From NCBI GenBank assembly GCA_020636075.1, contig JACJYO010000013.1:1-64000 (forward strand): DNA of 64,000 nucleotides, given 5' to 3'. The notes under the pieces are model-generated. The model was not told the origin of the DNA, ran no database searches, and saw only the letters and a list, made by a program, of their open reading frames with translations. The DNA comes from Lewinellaceae bacterium (GTDB lineage Bacteria > Bacteroidota > Bacteroidia > Chitinophagales > Saprospiraceae). A program made the translations under genes and the position numbers. Below, piece after piece: positions 1 to 8,360 of the stretch. The first letter of the stretch is position 1, and the number at the start of each line of letters is the position of its first letter.

Positions 1-12
1 AAATGTGTCTCG

Positions 13-430
13 TTGCAAACGCTCACGAGCAGATTGTGGTTGTTTTCGAACACTTTGGGCCAGCGGGGGGGAGTGAGAAATTAGGTAAAGAACTTAAATC
101 TAAAGGGGGGTAAATAATGAATCAGCATTTATTAATAAGTTTTTTATTGCTTCTTATTAGTATAATAGCAGTATTCGCAACAAATGAAATTAGCAATGTT
201 AATTCTATTAGCATTTCAATTACTTTAATGTTTATAGAATTGCCAGCACTCGGCTTGGAAGTGCTTTTATTTGTCCTTATATTGAAATTTAAATCTCGTT
301 GGTTACTATTTATACAAGGGTTAATAACGTTTTTGATAATATTAATCATGGCACAGTATCTTATTTAAGATACTCATCCATTCTGGTCAAAAATTAAAAT
401 AAACCACAATCTGCTCGCGAGCATTTGCAA
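13..430. repeat. Inverted repeat pair flanking a small AT-rich ORF
   Basis: A 29-nt sequence at 13-41 (TTGCAAACGCTCACGAGCAG followed by ATTGTGGTT) recurs in inverted orientation at 402-430 with two mismatches. The pair brackets one AT-rich ORF (117-368) and nothing else. The arrangement resembles a small mobile cassette with terminal inverted repeats, but no transposase and no clear target duplication is visible. The left arm lies close to the window edge. Confidence 0.6.
117..368 (+). CDS. Small hypothetical membrane protein (83 aa)
   Basis: I do not recognise a family. The protein is almost entirely hydrophobic, with about three predicted membrane segments (residues about 4-22, 33-56 and 60-82) and a short basic turn KFKSR near residue 57. 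A purine-rich AAAGGGGGG lies a few bases before the ATG, a stronger ribosome-binding site than most genes here have. Codon usage and base composition are clearly more AT-rich than the surrounding genes, and it sits between a pair of 29-nt inverted repeats, so acquisition by transfer is likely. It could be a toxin or holin-like peptide, but nothing in the sequence proves that. Confidence 0.45.
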   Translation: MNQHLLISFLLLLISIIAVFATNEISNVNSISISITLMFIELPALGLEVLLFVLILKFKSRWLLFIQGLITFLIILIMAQYLI

Positions 431-759
431 TGCGACGCGCGGCGTAAACAAGTCTCCGACTTTCGAGAAAAACAACAAAAAACAAATTCCAGTAAAAACC
501 AATACAGTATAAATCCTGCTTCCCAAGCCTGTTTTTCCACCTATGTCATGATCAAATCCCTGCGCACCCACCTCGCACCCCGCCAAAGCCCGTGGGCTGC
601 CGTTTTTGAAGAAACGGAGACACGCGAAATGATAGCGCCGTAGCTGCGGCACTATAATGGCACGCCTACGGCGTTTGGAAAATCGGCGGTAACCTTTTCC
701 TACAATAATGGCAGCCCTACGGGCTTCGGAGGAGGTCTTTTACCTCTGATTCGCACAAG
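369..759. other. Intergenic stretch with two short hairpin repeats
   Basis: No convincing gene is seen. Two related copies of a roughly 30-nt unit occur at 651-680 and 701-730. Both have ATAATGGCA-type starts followed by a small palindrome centred on CTAC (CGCCTACGGCG and GCCCTACGGGC). They look like REP-type units. ORFs on both strands here lack ribosome-binding sites and protein-like composition. Confidence 0.4.
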
Positions 760-1875
760 TTATCCGGCAATAGACACCCCGATCAGGCTCCCTATGCCAA
801 AAGTGACGGCAGCGGCCAACAGGCCAAATATGACCTGGCGCATGCCGGAATACCAAACGCTTTTTCCGGTGAACAGGGTGATGGCGGAGCCAATCAGGAA
901 CAATCCCAGGGTGCTGAACACGACGCTGCTGAGAATGGCAGCGGTGCCGCCGCCCCAGAAAAAAGGCGCCAGCGGAATAATCGCCCCGATGGCGAAGAGG
1001 ATAAACGAGGTGATGGCGGCTTCCCAGGCCGAACTTTTGAGTTCCTCCGGGTTGATGCCCAGTTCTTCCTTGATGAGCAGGGCATGGGCCTCGTCGGTAT
1101 TTTGCATGAGGCTTGCGGCCATGTCGTGCGCCTGGGCTTCGGGAATGCCCTTGGCGATGTAGATGAGGGCAATTTCCTTCTGCTCACCCTCCGGGTTCGA
1201 CACGAGTTCGGCCATTTCCAGGGCCATCTGGCGTTCGTAGAGTTCCTGCGAACTTTTTACCGAAATCCACTCGCCGAGGGCCATGGAGAGCGCGCCGGCG
1301 AGGAGGCCCGCCGATCCGGCGAGTAAAATTTCCTGTTGGCCACTGGTCGCGCCGGCCACGCCCATGACCAGGCTTAGATTGGACACCAGACCGTCGTTGG
1401 CGCCGAGCACGGCGGCGCGCAGGGCATTCCCGCCGACGGTCTTGTGCCGCCCTTCGATGCGCGACAGCTGCTCGCCGGATACTTTTTGCCGATTGTTGAG
1501 CAGGTTTTGCAGGATTCGGACGTGGTTGCCCTCGTCGCCTTTGACCGGGATATTGCTTTTTGTTTTTTGCTGGACACTGGCCTGTGCGATGCTTTTTTCG
1601 GTGTCCATGAGCACACCGATAATGTAATCATAGCCGAAAATTTTCCCGATGCGGTTGAGTGCCCTGGCGCGCCAGGAGGGTAGGGGCAGGCGCAAGGTGC
1701 TGTCCTGCTTGGCCAGGTGCTCCAGCATTTTTGCGGCATGGCCATTTTCGATTTCGGCAAGTTGCTCAAATACCCGGGCGATAGCGGTGTCGGGTTCGGC
1801 CTCGGCTATTTTTTTATAGAGGAAAGCGGCGTCCACTTCGGTTTGGAGGCTGGCGGAAAGAGGCTGTGCAGGCAT
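760..1875 (-). CDS. Rubrerythrin-like/VIT1 (CCC1) fusion iron transporter
   Basis: A predicted inner-membrane Fe2+/Mn2+ transporter of the VIT1/CCC1 family, 371 aa from the chosen start. Residues about 5-135 form a rubrerythrin/ferritin-like four-helix region with ligand-type motifs (EVDAAFLYKK, EIENGHAAKM, DEGNHVRIL). Residues about 155-371 are the VIT domain, opening with the signature AAVLGANDGLVSN and including GEWISVKSSQE and three to four C-terminal membrane segments. This fusion is known as the erythrin-vacuolar iron transport architecture. The role is probably iron or manganese efflux or sequestration under metal or oxidative stress. I chose the internal Met at 1875 because the longer reading frame to 1959 adds a non-conserved leader. 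It ends a run of four minus-strand genes. Confidence 0.85.
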   Translation of the reverse strand: MPAQPLSASLQTEVDAAFLYKKIAEAEPDTAIARVFEQLAEIENGHAAKMLEHLAKQDSTLRLPLPSWRARALNRIGKIFGYDYIIGVLMDTEKSIAQASVQQKTKSNIPVKGDEGNHVRILQNLLNNRQKVSGEQLSRIEGRHKTVGGNALRAAVLGANDGLVSNLSLVMGVAGATSGQQEILLAGSAGLLAGALSMALGEWISVKSSQELYERQMALEMAELVSNPEGEQKEIALIYIAKGIPEAQAHDMAASLMQNTDEAHALLIKEELGINPEELKSSAWEAAITSFILFAIGAIIPLAPFFWGGGTAAILSSVVFSTLGLFLIGSAITLFTGKSVWYSGMRQVIFGLLAAAVTFGIGSLIGVSIAG

Positions 1876-1983
1876 AATCAGAAAAGTTACTGTTGGGCTG
1901 CCAAAAGTAACCTTCAGCCCTGTAAAATGCAGCATGCCATCACAAATTCCGCTGTGCAAACTGTTGTCCTGGCGCCCGGGTCG

Positions 1984-2346
1984 TCAGGATGCGCTGTCGA
2001 TATGCATTTTGTGAAAAAAGCGGTGCAGGATGGGCGATAGTACTACGCCTGAAGCGACGAGAAAAACGACACCGCTGTACAGGGCATACAGGCCGGCAAA
2101 GATCTGTGCGCCATCCTGCTGTTCGAGGGGGAGATCATTGATGTCCAGCGCAGGTCCCATGCCGGTCAGGATCATGGAAGCATTGTAAAATGCGGACACC
2201 CAACTGATATTGGCCACCAGGCGGTAACCAAGCATACCGATGAAGAGCGAGATGAATATCAGTAATCCGGAAAAAAGGGCGTAACGCAGCGTTCGGGCTA
2301 TAAACAGCCGCCGCGGAAGGAGGGCTTGCTTGTGGTGTTCGAACAT
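1984..2346 (-). CDS. Small channel-like membrane protein (120 aa)
   Basis: The protein has a first membrane helix (residues about 22-45), a re-entrant-looking segment NASMILTGMGP (about 59-69), and a second long helix (about 84-106), ending in HRFFHKMH. This 2TM plus pore-loop layout resembles the pore unit of ion channels, although the potassium signature GYG is replaced by GMG. Similar short proteins occur widely in Bacteroidota and Proteobacteria, usually as hypothetical or two-pore-channel-like. The function is inferred only. It lies 108 bp upstream of the VIT1 fusion on the same strand. Confidence 0.6.
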   Translation of the reverse strand: MFEHHKQALLPRRLFIARTLRYALFSGLLIFISLFIGMLGYRLVANISWVSAFYNASMILTGMGPALDINDLPLEQQDGAQIFAGLYALYSGVVFLVASGVVLSPILHRFFHKMHIDSAS

Positions 2347-2449
2347 GGGTTGATCGTTTTGCAGATACAGGTTGTGTTGTCAAATAACGGCAAATCTTTA
2401 AAACCAACCCTGGCTTTTTTGTCCTGTAATTCTGGCGTTTAAACCCACT

Positions 2450-2731
2450 TTACCAAATGTGGCCGGTATGGCTTTCGGAGGATTGCATCGGGAACATGGT
2501 CATCCGGTGTTCGAGCGTGTACGTTCCGGCACAGGATGGGAAAAGCGCTGCCCAGAGTTCCTGTTCAATAGCCTCCACTTTTTGGATCTGTTCGGCCAAT
2601 ATTTGATGGGTCTCGCCGATGCTTTCTGCGTCGACTTCGGAAATGATGGCGCGGAGTTGCCGGATATTCTGGTCTTGTTCGGCAAGGACCAGCCGGATTA
2701 TTTGGGGGACGGGGGCACTGTCGTATCGCAT
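2450..2731 (-). CDS. Hypothetical protein (93 aa), helical
   Basis: No family was recognised. The first 60 residues read as a single amphipathic helix with a heptad-like pattern (IIRLVLAEQDQNIRQLRAII and onward). The C-terminus is less ordered and contains one cysteine. The start is placed at MRYDSAP (2731). An upstream in-frame Met at 2806 would add a leader with no obvious conservation. It lies between the DUF1003 gene and the channel-like gene on the same strand, so it may be part of one transcript. Confidence 0.5.
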   Translation of the reverse strand: MRYDSAPVPQIIRLVLAEQDQNIRQLRAIISEVDAESIGETHQILAEQIQKVEAIEQELWAALFPSCAGTYTLEHRMTMFPMQSSESHTGHIW

Positions 2732-2843
2732 GGCGTGCTGTTTTTTGTTAAAAAATATGTCCCAAGTTCGGGGCATCCTTGCAAGCATGCAGATGTATTC
2801 GGTCAAAAGGGAGAATCTGTCGGTGAAGCCAGAGGCAAGGCTG

Positions 2844-3392
2844 CTAACTTTTCACCCGCGCATTCAATTTCTCCAGCAAGGCCATCTGCGCATCCTGTAC
2901 TTCCACGAGGCGGCTGATCTGTTCTTCCATGAGCAGGTCTATTTTGCGATGCAAATTGCGTATTTCGAGTTCGGCTTTGAGGTTGACCAGATAGTCGTTT
3001 TCGGCACGTTGGCGGTCTTTTTCCTCCTTCCGGTTTTGCGACATCATAATGATCGGCGCTTGCAGGGCAGCTATGCACGACAGAATGAGGTTCATCAAAA
3101 TAAATGGATAGGGGTCAAAAACATCTGCTTTTGGGGATACGGTGTTGAGCAAAACCCAGGCGAACAGTATAATGCCGAAGCTGATAATGAATGCCCAACT
3201 CCCACCAAATCGGGCCACTTTATCGGAGATGCGCTGCCCTTTTGTGAGTATTTCCGCTGGCGGATTCATCAGGTTTTGCACGATCAGATTTTCCTCCTGC
3301 ATAGTTGCTTCAACTATGGCGTGCAGTTTGCGCAGCGATTCATCGTTGGTGCGGAGTAGTTTGTTGAGCTGTACTGTTTCTTGTTTTTCCAT
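2844..3392 (-). CDS. DUF1003 family membrane protein
   Basis: A 182-aa protein matching the DUF1003 pattern. An N-terminal soluble region is followed by FGGSWAFIISF, a second membrane segment FDPYPFILMNLILS, the hallmark AAxQAPIIMMSQNRK, and a charged helix with DRxRAENDYLVNLKAE. Two membrane helices lie at about residues 68-88 and 97-120, and the tail (about 140-180) looks coiled-coil. DUF1003 proteins are inner-membrane proteins of unknown function. It appears to be the first gene of the minus-strand group reaching down to 760. Confidence 0.85.
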   Translation of the reverse strand: MEKQETVQLNKLLRTNDESLRKLHAIVEATMQEENLIVQNLMNPPAEILTKGQRISDKVARFGGSWAFIISFGIILFAWVLLNTVSPKADVFDPYPFILMNLILSCIAALQAPIIMMSQNRKEEKDRQRAENDYLVNLKAELEIRNLHRKIDLLMEEQISRLVEVQDAQMALLEKLNARVKS

Positions 3393-3826
3393 AAAAAATT
3401 GATGTTTGGGTTATGAACTTCTCTGTGCCCAGTTCCAGCGAATGGCCGGGCGGCTATATTTTGGTAATTTTTAGAAGGTGAAAATGGCGTTTTATCTGAT
3501 AAATTTTTCGACCATTTTGAAGCTTTCCTGACGCGCAATGCTTTTGGAATTGGCTTTGGACAGGAAAATAATGCCGGGGCAGAGGGCAAATTTCCGCTTC
3601 AACGGCTAAGCCTGAAAAATGCCTTCAAAAGTGATCAAAAGTTAAAGTACAGGCCTCTGAGTAAACTTTAACGTTGTCGGAAGGCCGGATGCTACGCTGC
3701 CTCATTTTTGTCTTTTAACTTTGCATTAACACTAAAAAACAGCATTTGGCAGTTTCCTTGTTCTACATGTTTCGTCTCAATGACAAAACAATCCGAAAGG
3801 ATCTTCGTAAACCAAACCATATCGTG
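3393..3826. other. Divergent intergenic region with a promoter candidate
   Basis: This gap separates the DUF1003 gene (minus) from the DUF4783 gene (plus). It contains a TAACTTTG -7-type box at 3716-3723 for the plus-strand gene. A minus-strand ORF at 3314-3589 was examined and not accepted because its composition is not protein-like and it overlaps the DUF1003 start. Nothing else is recognisable. Confidence 0.3.
3716..3723 (+). promoter_or_regulatory. Candidate -7 box (TAACTTTG) for the DUF4783 gene
   Basis: Matches the Bacteroidota sigma consensus TAnnTTTG. It lies about 104 nt before the chosen start at 3827. No good -33 TTG at the usual spacing was found, so this is tentative. Confidence 0.35.
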
Positions 3827-4216
3827 ATGAAAAATTTGCTTTTTCTGCTGTTGTTTGCCCCATTTGCCCTGTCGGCTTATCAGGGCGGCCCCAGCCTCGA
3901 CGCCATTTCCAAGGCCCTGAGCGCCGGCGATGCCGACGGACTTGCCCAGTATTTTGGCGACAACGTCGAGATATCAATCCTGGATAATGAGCAGCTCTAT
4001 TCCAAGGCAAAGGCTACCGAAGCGCTGCGTACTTTTTTCAACTCGAACAAGCCCAAAACCTTCAATCAGGTGCACCAGGGTACCAGCCGCGAAAACAGCG
4101 ACCAGTACTGCATTGGTAACATGACCGCAGCCAGCGGTTCATACCGCGTGTATCTTTACCTGAAAATGAATGGCGCGAATACCACCATTCAGGAAATACG
4201 CTTCGATAAAGGCTAA
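3827..4216 (+). CDS. DUF4783 domain exported protein
   Basis: A 129-aa protein with a clear signal peptide (MKNLLFLLLFAPFALSAYQG), then an NTF2-like fold of about 105 residues typical of DUF4783: LDAISKALSAGDADGLAQYF, ILDNEQLYSKAKATEAL, and a terminal strand IQEIRFDKG. DUF4783 proteins are small periplasmic Bacteroidota proteins of unknown function. I chose the start at 3827 because it begins the signal peptide. The reading frame to 3746 adds a leader that would bury the signal. A strong terminator follows at 4246-4281, so the gene is probably monocistronic. Confidence 0.8.
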   Translation: MKNLLFLLLFAPFALSAYQGGPSLDAISKALSAGDADGLAQYFGDNVEISILDNEQLYSKAKATEALRTFFNSNKPKTFNQVHQGTSRENSDQYCIGNMTAASGSYRVYLYLKMNGANTTIQEIRFDKG

Positions 4217-4245
4217 ACAATAAACCATATTCAAGTTAAATATCA

Positions 4246-4281
4246 ACGGCCCGGCGCGACTTCGCACCGGGCCGTATTTTT
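4246..4281 (+). terminator. Rho-independent terminator after the DUF4783 gene
   Basis: Perfect 9-bp stem ACGGCCCGG (4246-4254) with CCGGGCCGT (4267-4275), a 12-nt loop, then ATTTTT. It ends the DUF4783 transcript just before the DUF2147 gene. Confidence 0.8.
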
Positions 4282-4294
4282 AAACGTACTTCCG

Positions 4295-4711
4295 ATGCAA
4301 AATCTAATTTCCTTCGCACTGATCCTTGCGCTGCATGGAACACTCACTGCACAAACCGGAACCTGGAAAACAATCGATGATAATACCGGGGAAGCCAAAA
4401 GCCACGTGCAACTGGTTGAAAAAGACGGGAAACTGACCGGGAAAGTGGTCAAGTTGCTCAAATCATCCCCCGACCGGCTTTGCGACAAATGCCCGGGTGA
4501 ACGCAAAAATCAACCGGTTTTGAACATGACCATCCTGGAGAACATGCAACGCAAAGAAGGTTACTGGCAGTCGGGCCGTATCCTCGATCCGGAAAAAGGG
4601 AAATGGTACACCTGCAGCATGTGGCTCAAGGATGGCGACCCGAACGTGTTGGTGGTACGGGGTTACATTGGGCCGTTTTACCGGACGCAATATTGGTACC
4701 GGGTAAATTAA
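4295..4711 (+). CDS. DUF2147 domain exported protein
   Basis: A 138-aa protein with a signal peptide (residues 1-19, ending LTAQTG). The mature part has the DUF2147 pattern: GTWKTIDDNTGEAKS near the N-terminus, VQLVEKDGKLTGKVVKL, a CDKCPG motif, then GRILDPEKGKWYTCSMWL and a C-terminal VRGYIGPFYRTQYWYRV. These are small periplasmic beta-barrel-like proteins of unknown function. CDKC plus a third Cys (YTCS) may form a disulfide or a metal site. Confidence 0.85.
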   Translation: MQNLISFALILALHGTLTAQTGTWKTIDDNTGEAKSHVQLVEKDGKLTGKVVKLLKSSPDRLCDKCPGERKNQPVLNMTILENMQRKEGYWQSGRILDPEKGKWYTCSMWLKDGDPNVLVVRGYIGPFYRTQYWYRVN

Positions 4712-4825
4712 ACTACCCGTCAAGCCAGTTCGCCATACGTCGATCAAACTCAAAATCTCGGACAGGCAGATTCTCAGCCCACCGATTCATCGGTGGGACA
4801 GCAGAAAAAAAATAACGACACAGGG

Positions 4826-4856
4826 TTGCACGGATTGGGTAGTCGATCTATCTTTG
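4826..4856 (+). promoter_or_regulatory. Promoter of tRNA-Gln
   Basis: TTG at 4826-4828 and TATCTTTG at 4849-4856, separated by 20 nt, fit the Bacteroidota -33/-7 consensus (TTG-N19-21-TAnnTTTG). Transcription would start near 4863, about 23 nt before the tRNA. Confidence 0.6.
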
Positions 4857-4885
4857 CCCCCGCTTTGACAAAAAGCAGTTGTGTT

Positions 4886-4956
4886 TGGCCCATGGTGTAA
4901 TGGTAACACAGCAGATTTTGGTTCTGTTATTCAGGGTTCGAGTCCTTGTGGGCCAA
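4886..4956 (+). tRNA. tRNA-Gln (anticodon TTG)
   Basis: The acceptor stem TGGCCCA (4886-4892) pairs fully with TGGGCCA (4949-4955), with discriminator A at 4956. The D arm GTGTAATGGTAACAC, the anticodon stem GCAGA/TCTGT enclosing loop TTTTGGT (anticodon TTG), and the T arm CAGGG-TTCGAGT-CCTTG all fold. CCA is not encoded. A bidirectional terminator follows. Confidence 0.95.
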
Positions 4957-4960
4957 CAAA

Positions 4961-5004
4961 AAAACCCCGTTCCATATCCTTTGGAACGGGGTTTTCGTTT
5001 TTTT
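4961..5004. terminator. Bidirectional terminator between tRNA-Gln and the peroxiredoxin-like gene
   Basis: Stem AAAACCCCGTTCC (4961-4973) with GGAACGGGGTTTT (4983-4995), a 9-nt loop, and T-rich runs on both sides as read on either strand. It serves the tRNA and the convergent minus-strand gene. Confidence 0.85.
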
Positions 5005-5008
5005 ATCC

Positions 5009-5632
5009 TTAGTTCAAGTTGATTTTACTGCGTCCGAAATAAGCCGGTTTGGGCTTATAGGCGGTTTCTCCGTCCAATTGTTCTGCCGGATCGAGCAATT
5101 GCGTAATGGCTTGCAGGGATTGTTTTTCCGGCGTTTTTCCTTGCAGTTGGTCCAGTGCAATTTCCAGGTCGGCAATCGTCGTCTGGATGGAAGGCAACGG
5201 CCGGTGCAGGATGAGGCGGATCACACCTTCCGGGTCGATGATGTACAACAGCCGGTCCATCGGTGGTGTAATTCGCCGGCCGGTAGCCATGCCGTAGAGG
5301 GCGGCGATGGTATGCTCGGGGTCTTCGATAACGGGAGCCTTCAAAAAAATACCAAGGTAGCGCCGCACGATATCCGACCAGTCGTTTTGCCGTATGCTTT
5401 CGTTAGCAAGCACCAGGAGTTTTGTTCGGCGTTCGTTCAGCCAGCGTTCCTTCATGGCCAGAAAGTTGGAATACATGCGCCAGGCCGAGGTAAAATTGGC
5501 CGGGTGGGCAAAAAAGATGCACCAATATCCTTTACTGAATTCGGGAAAACGCACCAGGCCTTTGGGGGTTTGAACCTCAAATTGCGGGGCGTAATCGCCT
5601 ATTTTGGGAAGAGTTGGATGGTTTGACAGCAT
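5009..5632 (-). CDS. Prx6-type peroxiredoxin lacking the peroxidatic cysteine
   Basis: A 207-aa protein with the AhpC/TSA fold and the long C-terminal arm of the 1-Cys Prx6 group (IIDPEGVIRLILHRPLPS and onward, ending in KPAYFGRS). The catalytic loop of the family is HPxDFTPVCTTE. Here it reads HPANFTSAWRMYS (residues 43-55), so the peroxidatic Cys position is Trp51 and the preceding Pro and Val are Ser and Ala. The only cysteine is Cys38 in GYWCIFF. The conserved Arg of MDRLLYIIDPEG remains. It is therefore unlikely to be a standard peroxidase and may have a structural, chaperone or redox-sensing role. The frame is intact with normal codon use, so it is not an obvious pseudogene. Confidence 0.8.
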   Translation of the reverse strand: MLSNHPTLPKIGDYAPQFEVQTPKGLVRFPEFSKGYWCIFFAHPANFTSAWRMYSNFLAMKERWLNERRTKLLVLANESIRQNDWSDIVRRYLGIFLKAPVIEDPEHTIAALYGMATGRRITPPMDRLLYIIDPEGVIRLILHRPLPSIQTTIADLEIALDQLQGKTPEKQSLQAITQLLDPAEQLDGETAYKPKPAYFGRSKINLN

Positions 5633-5800
5633 GGTTAAAACGGAGAAAATTTGGGTAAATCGAGGTCAAAAATAACCTGTTTTCCCGGAAGGCAGCAAGT
5701 CATTCGCCGGATTAACCTTTTCCGGGGCTCTTTCTGGCGAAAAATTCGACGAACCCGGACGCTTTGTTTCACCCCCTTCTTCGGTTGCCAATTTGCCTGT

Positions 5801-5808
5801 TAACTTTG
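5801..5808 (+). promoter_or_regulatory. Candidate -7 box (TAACTTTG) for the beta-mannosidase gene
   Basis: Matches TAnnTTTG, 28 nt before the ATG at 5837. The spacing to upstream TTG motifs is not ideal. Confidence 0.4.
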
Positions 5809-5836
5809 CGCCTTCCCGCTGACAATTTATTGAACC

Positions 5837-8356
5837 ATGACGCGACTTTTAATTCTGTTTTTCCTCACAACCCTCGCCATGCCCGCCGACGCTCAAACAA
5901 CCCAAACACCGCTTCGCAGAACTATCCGCAGTGCCTGGGAATTCCGCCAGGCGCACACAGATGCCTGGCATCCAACCGCAGTCCCTGTGAGTGTACATAC
6001 CGCGCTGCTGCAAAACAAGCTGATCGAGGATCCGTTCTACGGCGCCAACGAAGAAGCACTGCAATGGATCGAACAGGAAGACTGGGAGTTTCAGTGCACA
6101 TTTGATGTGGACAGCCTGACGATGCAACGCAAACACATCGAAATGGTGTTTCGGGGGCTCGATACCTATGCACATGTTTACCTGAACGACAGCCTGATTC
6201 TGGAGGCCGACAATATGTTCCGCACCTGGCAAACCGATGTCAAAAAATACCTCCAACCTACCGGCAACCGCCTGCACATTTATTTTGAAAGCCCGATTAA
6301 AAAAGTGGCTGCCGAATGGGAAAGCCTCGGCTATGAGCTGCCGGGCGGCATGCGCACCATGACCCGCAAAGCCCAGTTCCACTACGGCTGGGACTGGGGA
6401 CCCCGCTTCGTCGGCTGTGGCATACTCAATATGCCCGAACTGATAGCCTGGGATGATTTTATCCTCGAAAATATCTTCATTACCACGCAGCGTTTTAAGG
6501 ATGACGAAGCCGTCATGGTGGCCTACTTTCGCTACCGTTCGGAGATTGAAGCCGATGTTACCATTGCCTTCAAGGAATCAAAAAGCAAATCCATCGAACA
6601 CCGGACAATTTACCCCGGCGAGCACGAAGATTCCGTTACTTATTCCGTGCGCGATCCGCAACTGTGGTGGTGTGCCGGCATGGGTGAACCGCATTTGTAT
6701 GACTTTACCCTGGACATAAAAAAAGATACCCGCCAGCTCGATAAAGCGGATGTGCGTGCCGGCATTCGGACCATCGAGCTGGTGACGGAGCCCGACAGCG
6801 CGGGCGAATCGTTCTATTTCAAACTTAACGGCAAACCCGTTTTTACTAAAGGCGCCAATTACATCCCGCAGGATATTTTTCAGGACCGGGTGCGTCCCGA
6901 TCAATACAAACGCTTGCTCGACGATGCCGCGGCAGCCAACATGAATATGTTGCGTGTTTGGGGGGGCGGGATCTACGAAGACGATCTTTTTTACCAACTC
7001 TGCGATGCACGCGGCATTCTGGTCTGGCAGGATTTTATGTACGCTTGCGCCATGTACCCCGGCAACGGCAAGTTTGTCAAAAACGCGGCCGCCGAGGCAG
7101 TGGAGCAGATCGAACGCCTGCGCCAGCACCCCTGCATCGCGCTTTGGTGCGGCAACAACGAAAACAACGAAGCCTGGCACAACTGGGGCTGGCAAATGCA
7201 ATTCACTGAAGCCCAGCGCGACCAGATCTGGCGTGATTACAAAAATCTGTTCAACGAAATTCTGCCTACCTACGTGGCCAACTACGGCGGTGGCATCCCC
7301 TATTGGGAAAGTTCACCCCGATACGGCCGCGCCAATCCGAAATCGCTTACCGAAGGCGACTCCCACTACTGGGGCGTATGGCATGATGAGGAGCCGTTTG
7401 AAATGTTCAATAAAAAAGTGCCGCGGTATATGAGCGAATTCGGTTTTCAGGCATTCCCGGATTGGGCGACGATAGAATCGTTCACCCAGCCCGGGGATCG
7501 GGAACTGGACAGCAAGGTGATGCTAACCCACCAAAAGCATCCGCGTGGCAATGCGCTCATTGCCGAATACCTCAAGCGCGACTACCGCCAGCCGAAGAAA
7601 TTTGAAGACTTTGTGTACATCAGCCAGCTGCTTCAGGCAGAGGGCATGCGCACCGGCCTTGAAGCGCACCGGCGCAACAAACCCTACTGCATGGGCACCT
7701 TGTACTGGCAATTAAACGATGTGTGGCCGGTGGCTTCCTGGTCGAGTATCGACTATTACGGTCGCTGGAAAGCCTTGCACTACTACGTTCGCGATGTGTT
7801 TCGGCCTGTAGTGGCTTTGCCCATTGTGGAAGATGATATTTTGAAAATCTATGCGAGCTCCGATTTGCCCGGCGATACGACGGTTACCATTCAGGTGCGG
7901 GCCCTGACCCTGGAGGGAAAAACCCTGAGTGATGTGACCAAGCCCGATGTGGTCGTTCACCCCGATTCCAGCCGAATGATCTGGCAGGGTTACCTGAAGA
8001 CGGTGTTGGATAAGCACAAAGAAGAGGATGCCGTGGTGGATATCGTGCTGCGCAATCCGGACGGACAAGTACTGCACCAGCGCCGCTTTTACCTGGTGCC
8101 GCCCCGCAAACTGACGCTTCCGCGCACCCGGGTAAACATCCAGGTGACGCAGGTTACTGCGGGCTATCAACTTACCCTGGAAAGCGCCAACCTGGCCAAA
8201 AATGTGTATTTGCACGCCGATGTTCCCGGTCGTTTTTCGGATAACTATTTTGATCTGTTGCCCGGCGAACGTCGCACAGTATTATTCAAAACGGAGAGTA
8301 TTCTGGACAGCCCCCAAGAGGCGTTTTCAGCGAAACATTTGCAGGAGACGTATTGA
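5837..8356 (+). CDS. Beta-mannosidase, GH2 family
   Basis: An 839-aa exported glycoside hydrolase family 2 enzyme (EC 3.2.1.25) that removes terminal beta-1,4-mannose from manno-oligosaccharides. A signal peptide (1-19, ending PADAQ) is followed by the GH2 sugar-binding domain (about 30-210, with WDWGPRFVGCGI), an immunoglobulin-like middle domain, then the TIM barrel. The acid/base Glu lies in ALWCGNNENNEAW near residue 441, and the nucleophile Glu in YMSEFGFQAFPDW near residue 532. MRVWGGGIYEDDLFY and YWQLNDVWPVASWSS are also family hallmarks. Length is close to Bacteroidota relatives (about 850). It is not part of a SusCD-type locus here, so it probably works on fragments imported by others. 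Confidence 0.93.
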   Translation: MTRLLILFFLTTLAMPADAQTTQTPLRRTIRSAWEFRQAHTDAWHPTAVPVSVHTALLQNKLIEDPFYGANEEALQWIEQEDWEFQCTFDVDSLTMQRKHIEMVFRGLDTYAHVYLNDSLILEADNMFRTWQTDVKKYLQPTGNRLHIYFESPIKKVAAEWESLGYELPGGMRTMTRKAQFHYGWDWGPRFVGCGILNMPELIAWDDFILENIFITTQRFKDDEAVMVAYFRYRSEIEADVTIAFKESKSKSIEHRTIYPGEHEDSVTYSVRDPQLWWCAGMGEPHLYDFTLDIKKDTRQLDKADVRAGIRTIELVTEPDSAGESFYFKLNGKPVFTKGANYIPQDIFQDRVRPDQYKRLLDDAAAANMNMLRVWGGGIYEDDLFYQLCDARGILVWQDFMYACAMYPGNGKFVKNAAAEAVEQIERLRQHPCIALWCGNNENNEAWHNWGWQMQFTEAQRDQIWRDYKNLFNEILPTYVANYGGGIPYWESSPRYGRANPKSLTEGDSHYWGVWHDEEPFEMFNKKVPRYMSEFGFQAFPDWATIESFTQPGDRELDSKVMLTHQKHPRGNALIAEYLKRDYRQPKKFEDFVYISQLLQAEGMRTGLEAHRRNKPYCMGTLYWQLNDVWPVASWSSIDYYGRWKALHYYVRDVFRPVVALPIVEDDILKIYASSDLPGDTTVTIQVRALTLEGKTLSDVTKPDVVVHPDSSRMIWQGYLKTVLDKHKEEDAVVDIVLRNPDGQVLHQRRFYLVPPRKLTLPRTRVNIQVTQVTAGYQLTLESANLAKNVYLHADVPGRFSDNYFDLLPGERRTVLFKTESILDSPQEAFSAKHLQETY

Positions 8357-8360
8357 GTTT

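Noticed and set aside
374..652. Minus-strand ORF near the small-cassette region
   Set aside because: Composition is not protein-like, no ribosome-binding site and it crosses short repeats.
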